Shown here: in pieces, positions 7,097-9,852 of the stretch
How the letters are laid out: every line of letters starts with the position of its first letter
Position numbering within the stretch: the first letter of the stretch is position 1
Source of the DNA: Elusimicrobiota bacterium
GTDB lineage: Bacteria > Elusimicrobiota > Elusimicrobia > Elusimicrobiales > Elusimicrobiaceae
Length of the DNA: 9,852 nucleotides
Assembly (NCBI GenBank): GCA_031259485.1
Contig: JAIRLH010000182.1
Span: 1 to 9,852 of the forward strand
Reading direction: 5' to 3'
Notes under the pieces: model-generated
Database searches by the model: none
What the model saw: only the letters and a program-made list of their open reading frames with translations
What the model was told of the DNA's origin: nothing
Translations under genes and position numbers: made by a program

Positions 7097-8471
7097 GGTT
7101 TTTGAGTATTCTTTCCACAAGGCCCGTATTCATATTGCCGGCCGCAAAATCCGTGTCGGCCAGTATAAGCTTGTGGAAAGGTATCGTGGTATCCACGCCG
7201 CGGACGGTAAATTCGCCCAGCGCGCGCGCGCTGCGTTTAAGGGCCTCTGCGCGGGTCGGCGCCCAGACTATGAGTTTGGCTATCAGACTGTCGTAAAAAG
7301 AAGGGATGGTATAGCCGGGATAAATGTGCGTGTCCACCCGTACGCCTATGCCGCCGGAAGGTATCCACTCCGCGACAGTGGCCGGACAAGGCATGAAATT
7401 CTTTGTATAATCTTCCGCGTTTATGCGGTGCTCCATGGCGTGGCAGTTTATTTGCCGAGCGCGCCGCTGCGTGATGGACAGCCTCCGGCCCTGCGCTATT
7501 TCCACCTGCATTTTGACGAGGTCTAAACCGCTGACAAGCTCGGTCACGGGGTGCTCCACCTGCAGGCGCGTGTTGACTTCCATAAAATAAAAATTGCGCT
7601 TTTCGTCCATCAAAAATTCAACCGTGCCTACGCCGCTGTAGCCAGCTGCCCGCGCAAGCCTTACGGCGGCGTCGCAAAGAGCTTCGCGCGTTTTTTGGTC
7701 TACGAAAGGAGAAGGGGATTCTTCAATCAGCTTCTGGTTCTTGCGCTGTATGGAACAGTCCCGCTCCGCAAACGCGAGCACATTGCCGTAATTATCGGCC
7801 GCAAGCTGCACTTCAATATGGCGCGGGTTGAGGACGAGCCGCTCAAAATAAACCCTGCCGTCGCCGAAGGCGGCCTGCGCCTCCGCCATGGCCGTGTCAA
7901 GAGCTTTTGGGAAATCAGCCTCGCTCATCGCGGGGCGCATACCGCGGCCGCCGCCGCCCATGGTAGCTTTAATCATCAGCGGAAATCCTATTTTACGCGC
8001 GGCCTTAAGGTGGTTCTTTTCCACCACGCCGTTGCTTCCCGCGATAACGGGCACTTTGCTTTTTATTGCAAGTTCGCGCGCGCGCGACTTTTCCCCCAGT
8101 TTCAAAATAGCTTCGGGTTTGGGGCCTATGAATACCATGCCCGCGTCAGTCACTGCCTGCGCGAAGCGCGCGTTTTCGGAAAGGAAACCATAGCCCGGGT
8201 GCACGGCGTCGGCGCCGGTTAGCGCGGCGGCCGCGACGACGGCGTCAATATTAAGATAGCTGTCTTTAGAGAACGCGGGGCCTATGCACACGGCTTCGTC
8301 CGCCGCTTTTACATGGGCGGAAAACTTATCCGCCTGCGAATATACGGCGACTGATTTAATGTCCATCTCCCTCAGCGTGCGGATTATGCGCAAAGCGATT
8401 TCGCCTCTGTTGGCGATGAGGATTTTATTAAATTTTTTCGCTGCGGCAGTTTTGTTTGCGGGTTTGGTCAT
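7080..8471 (-). CDS. accC: Biotin carboxylase subunit of acetyl-CoA carboxylase
   Basis: A 463-residue ATP-grasp enzyme that carboxylates biotin on the carrier protein using ATP and bicarbonate, the first step of malonyl-CoA synthesis. The N-terminal domain starts KILIANRGEIALRIIRTLRE (16-35) and includes HPGYGFLSEN (91-100). The ATP-grasp part has the Gly loop MGGGGRGM (171-178), PRHIEVQ with His218, and ERDCSIQRKNQK (236-247). The catalytic region is NTRLQVEHPVTE (300-311; Arg302 and Glu306), then EHRINAED (347-354; Arg349) and a C-terminal YDSLIAKLI. Length is usual for AccC (about 450). One deviation is Asn245 where E. coli has His236, in a motif normally read QRRHQK. The ATG at 8471 is one base after the accB stop (TAATATG arrangement), so translation is coupled. 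Pyruvate or propionyl carboxylase subunits are alternatives, but the adjacent short BCCP favours AccC. Confidence 0.93.
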   Translation of the reverse strand: MTKPANKTAAAKKFNKILIANRGEIALRIIRTLREMDIKSVAVYSQADKFSAHVKAADEAVCIGPAFSKDSYLNIDAVVAAAALTGADAVHPGYGFLSENARFAQAVTDAGMVFIGPKPEAILKLGEKSRARELAIKSKVPVIAGSNGVVEKNHLKAARKIGFPLMIKATMGGGGRGMRPAMSEADFPKALDTAMAEAQAAFGDGRVYFERLVLNPRHIEVQLAADNYGNVLAFAERDCSIQRKNQKLIEESPSPFVDQKTREALCDAAVRLARAAGYSGVGTVEFLMDEKRNFYFMEVNTRLQVEHPVTELVSGLDLVKMQVEIAQGRRLSITQRRARQINCHAMEHRINAEDYTKNFMPCPATVAEWIPSGGIGVRVDTHIYPGYTIPSFYDSLIAKLIVWAPTRAEALKRSARALGEFTVRGVDTTIPFHKLILADTDFAAGNMNTGLVERILKNHESKK

Positions 8472-8472
8472 A

Positions 8473-8856
8473 TTATGGCTGTTTAGGCTCTATGAAGAAA
8501 AGCGGCTGGCCGTATTCGGCGCACTGGCCGTCGCTCACGCCGATTATTTTTAGCAGGCCGTCTGCCGGCGCAAGGACTTCTTTTGAGGTTTTATTCATTT
8601 GTATTACGCCAAGAAGCGCGCCCTTTTTTACTTCCATATTTTCTTTGAGAATGATTTCTTTGCCTTTTACGCCGCTGTGGTAAATGCCTACGGCCGGGGA
8701 AAGCGCGGGCGTCAGTTTTGTGCTGAAATCCGGAGACTGCGGCAACGCCGCGGCGGTTTTAATCTGCACGCTTGCGCCGGGTTTTTGATAGATTAGCTCC
8801 TGCAAGTCGGTCGTTTTTGACCACGCGATAAATTCGGCAAGGGTTCGGGTATCCAT
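8473..8856 (-). CDS. accB: Biotin carboxyl carrier protein-like subunit of acetyl-CoA carboxylase (divergent biotinylation site)
   Basis: A 127-residue protein in the usual accB position before accC. The N-terminal 35 residues resemble BCCP (LAEFIAWSKTTDLQELIYQKPGASVQI), followed by a short linker with Pro, Ser and Ala. Residues 50-124 form a biotinyl/lipoyl-like beta barrel: PALSPAVGIYHSG, VKKGALLGVIQMNK, LAPADGLLKIIGVSDGQCAEYGQPLFFIEP. The acceptor lysine aligns with Lys89, but its motif is QMNKT instead of the nearly universal EAMKM. The family is usually about 150-165 residues, so this is a short form. The start is the ATG at 8856, because AGGAG lies ten bases upstream. The frame stays open to 8988, but the extra 44 residues do not look like BCCP and would run through a likely promoter. 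Whether BirA still biotinylates Lys89 is open. Confidence 0.8.
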   Translation of the reverse strand: MDTRTLAEFIAWSKTTDLQELIYQKPGASVQIKTAAALPQSPDFSTKLTPALSPAVGIYHSGVKGKEIILKENMEVKKGALLGVIQMNKTSKEVLAPADGLLKIIGVSDGQCAEYGQPLFFIEPKQP

Positions 8857-8866
8857 ATACAAAAAT

Positions 8867-8871
8867 CTCCT
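8867..8871 (-). promoter_or_regulatory. Ribosome binding site deciding the accB start
   Basis: CTCCT on the plus strand reads AGGAG on the minus strand, ten bases upstream of the ATG at 8856. It supports this start over codons further upstream in the open frame. Confidence 0.6.
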
Positions 8872-8890
8872 AAATCCTTCTATATATAAA

Positions 8891-8919
8891 ATAATAGCAT
8901 TTTTTAATATTTGGCGGAA
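8891..8919 (-). promoter_or_regulatory. Candidate promoter of the accB operon
   Basis: On the minus strand TGCTATTAT (8899-8891) is an extended -10 element. A weak -35 candidate, TTCCGC, lies 17 bases upstream. Transcription would begin near 8884, giving a leader of about 28 bases that includes the AGGAG. No operator or riboswitch structure is evident. The match is by eye only. Confidence 0.42.
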
Positions 8920-8966
8920 GATTGCGGGCGGTAATTTATTATGACCCTTTTTGCAACTAAGCAGTC

Positions 8967-8980
8967 CGTACGTACGTACG
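8967..8980. repeat. Perfect 14-base palindrome made of CGTA repeats
   Basis: CGTACGTACGTACG is three CGTA units plus CG and is fully self-complementary. It sits in the non-coding stretch between the divergent accB and prepilin-remnant promoters. It could be a simple-repeat expansion or a dimeric regulator site; nothing in the sequence separates these. Confidence 0.5.
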
Positions 8981-8992
8981 ATTGTCATTCCT

Positions 8993-9010
8993 GCGGCAAC
9001 CGTAAGCCGC
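8993..9010. other. Small GC-rich hairpin (GCGGC/GCCGC, 8-base loop)
   Basis: GCGGC at 8993-8997 pairs with GCCGC at 9006-9010. It is preceded by GTCATTCCT and followed on the plus strand by TCTTTCCT, so there is no proper T tract and no upstream plus-strand gene that would need a terminator. The GTCATTCC lead is reminiscent of short dispersed palindromic elements in other genomes, but one copy cannot show that. Confidence 0.3.
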
Positions 9011-9030
9011 TCTTTCCTAAATCAAAATAG

Positions 9031-9059
9031 TTGTAAAGGTTAATTTTATTTAGTATAAA
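9031..9059 (+). promoter_or_regulatory. Promoter upstream of the broken prepilin gene
   Basis: TTGTAA at 9031-9036 and TATAAA at 9054-9059 are separated by exactly 17 bases, a good sigma-70-type arrangement. They are followed by AAGGA at 9086-9090, seven bases before the ATG at 9098. Start signals therefore appear intact even though the coding sequence is not. Confidence 0.5.
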
Positions 9060-9097
9060 AAATAGATTTATATATCTGAATCAACAAGGATATTGCA

Positions 9098-9273
9098 ATG
9101 AAAACGAATAAAACGGAGCTTACCTTGATTGAATTACTTGCCATTGTTTTAATCGTCGGCATATTGGCGGCAATTGCTTCAAATCAAGTCGTACGCGACT
9201 CCTTTTGCGGGCAAAATCAGGCGCGGCTATAGCCGAAATTCTGCTTGCGTTTGAAAATATTGTGCCGGATTAG
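9098..9273 (+). pseudogene. Type IV prepilin gene remnant, frameshifted and truncated
   Basis: From the ATG at 9098 the frame encodes MKTNKTELTLIELLAIVLIVGILAAIA, a clear type IV prepilin N-terminal helix with the +5 Glu, then ends after 44 codons at the TAG at 9230-9232. Near 9196 a switch of frame (equivalent to loss of one base or gain of two) continues as LLRAKSGAAIAEILLAFENIVPD before a TAG at 9271-9273, which resembles the amphipathic stretch that follows the helix in related pilins. No C-terminal domain is recognisable downstream. The prepilin peptidase site is also altered: the invariant Gly at -1 is Glu7 and the +1 Phe is Leu8, so even the N-terminal product should not be processed normally. 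The region is more AT-rich than the operons to its left. Expression of a short membrane peptide cannot be excluded. Confidence 0.7.
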
Positions 9274-9374
9274 AAATCCAAAACCTAAGAATTTTTATCA
9301 GAGAACCTATAACGAAATCCGAACGTATCGTTCTATTTCCGGTTGGAATTATATGCTCTTATATATCTGTGTTT

Positions 9375-9852
9375 TCAGAAAGGCTTGCCCTTATCAAATA
9401 AAAAAATATCGCAAGGCCTGCCGCCAGCGATTGCTGAGTTGTTTTCGACGCTTTTTCCGGTTAATTCTTGACAAAGAGAAATGGCGATTTTATCATTATT
9501 GCACGCGCGACATTGATTATTTGCCGGAGACGTTCTTTTAAGAAGCAATATAAGGTCAATATTTCTATAGTAGATTTCTACAGCCTGATGATTAGCGTTG
9601 TGAAAAAAGAAACCGATCCTATAATTACGAACTGAATCAATTTTTATGTCCAGCTTATCCATATCGTTAGTATATTCTCCGGTAGCTAAATAATAAAGTT
9701 CCTCCGCGTCTACTAAAGCTTTGCCTGCCACAAACATTTGTGAAAGTCCGCTTTTATAAACGGCTTTTTGATATTGGGGCAAAGCTATTGCGGCGAGAAT
9801 GCCTATGATGAGTACAACGACGAGAAGTTCTATAAGCGTAAAACCTTTAATT
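9375..9852 (-). CDS. Type IV prepilin / pseudopilin-like protein, start beyond window edge
   Basis: Reading left from 9851, 158 codons are visible to the TGA at 9377-9375; only the initiator and perhaps a few codons are missing. The first visible residues are IKGFTLIELLVVVLIIGILA, a canonical prepilin leader end. Processing would occur after Gly3, the mature N-terminus would be Phe4, and Glu8 is the +5 residue. The long hydrophobic helix continues to AIALPQYQKAVYKSG, then a helix ending in EELYYLATGEYTNDMDKLDI (51-69). The globular domain has four Cys (114, 117, 127, 147), the first two as CRAC. The layout is that of the short pilin-like proteins abundant in Elusimicrobiota. They are exported by a type IV pilus or type II secretion machine not encoded here. 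Which filament it joins is unknown. Confidence 0.85.
   Translation of the reverse strand, partial: IKGFTLIELLVVVLIIGILAAIALPQYQKAVYKSGLSQMFVAGKALVDAEELYYLATGEYTNDMDKLDIKIDSVRNYRIGFFFHNANHQAVEIYYRNIDLILLLKRTSPANNQCRACNNDKIAISLCQELTGKSVENNSAIAGGRPCDIFLFDKGKPF

Noticed and set aside
7097..7120. TTG start of rfaE2 at 7120
   Set aside because: It would deepen the overlap with accC and add WKEYSKT, unlike the family; the ATG at 7096 gives the usual length.
7551..8222. Open frame of 223 codons on the plus strand
   Set aside because: It is antisense to the conserved accC gene and its translation shows no domain pattern.
8857..8988. N-terminal extension of accB to 8988
   Set aside because: The added 44 residues do not resemble BCCP, and the stretch contains the likely promoter and AGGAG for the ATG at 8856.
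9245..9541. Open frame of 98 codons on the plus strand, Arg/Tyr-rich
   Set aside because: It begins with TTG inside the prepilin remnant, has no ribosome binding site and overlaps the 3' part of the minus-strand prepilin; composition looks like random translation.
9782..9782. TTG at 9782 as start of the right-edge prepilin
   Set aside because: The same frame continues upstream through a perfect KGFTLIELL prepilin leader, so the real start lies beyond the window.
1..9852. CRISPR array, tRNA, rRNA, insertion sequence or phage genes
   Set aside because: No regularly spaced repeats, cloverleaf-like sequences, transposase or phage motifs were found on reading both strands.

Overview
The window looks like a chromosomal segment of a diderm (outer-membrane) bacterium, most likely of the phylum Elusimicrobiota. 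Three things support an outer membrane: three LpoB/LPP20-type lipoproteins in a row, an ADP-heptose synthesis enzyme (RfaE2/HldE C-terminal type), and a type IV prepilin. The phylum is an inference from the style of the short type IV prepilin at the right edge (KGFTLIELLVVVLIIGILAA followed by LPQYQKAVYKSG and a Cys-containing tail), a type Elusimicrobium-like genomes carry in many copies. No 16S or other taxonomic marker is present.

Left half (1-4193, plus strand): one tight gene string. The 3' end of an lpoB-like lipoprotein gene is followed by a COG3014-type TPR lipoprotein, an LPP20-family lipoprotein, a secreted FKBP-type prolyl isomerase, and two small membrane-anchored proteins of unknown function. 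Gaps are 3-15 bases. The set looks like a cell-envelope cluster: peptidoglycan-synthase activation plus periplasmic folding. It ends at a weak terminator-like region at 4213-4283, where it meets a convergent operon.

Right-centre (4265-8856, minus strand, read right to left): accB - accC - rfaE2 - a serine palmitoyltransferase-like alpha-oxoamine synthase - a YghO-like GNAT-fold acyltransferase. The first three are coupled or overlapping. A 59-base gap with possible -10 boxes precedes the oxoamine synthase, and the last two genes are 13 bases apart. The theme is acyl chain supply (acetyl-CoA carboxylase), LPS heptose and a possible sphingoid-base/N-acyl lipid pathway. The synthase-acyltransferase pair is the most interesting content. 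The BCCP has an unusual biotin-acceptor motif.

Right end (8857-9852): visibly more AT-rich. It holds a candidate accB promoter, a small palindrome and hairpin, and a broken prepilin gene on the plus strand with its promoter and ribosome binding site apparently intact. A prepilin gene on the minus strand converges on it; its start codon lies just outside the window. No tRNA, rRNA, CRISPR array, insertion sequence or phage gene was seen.
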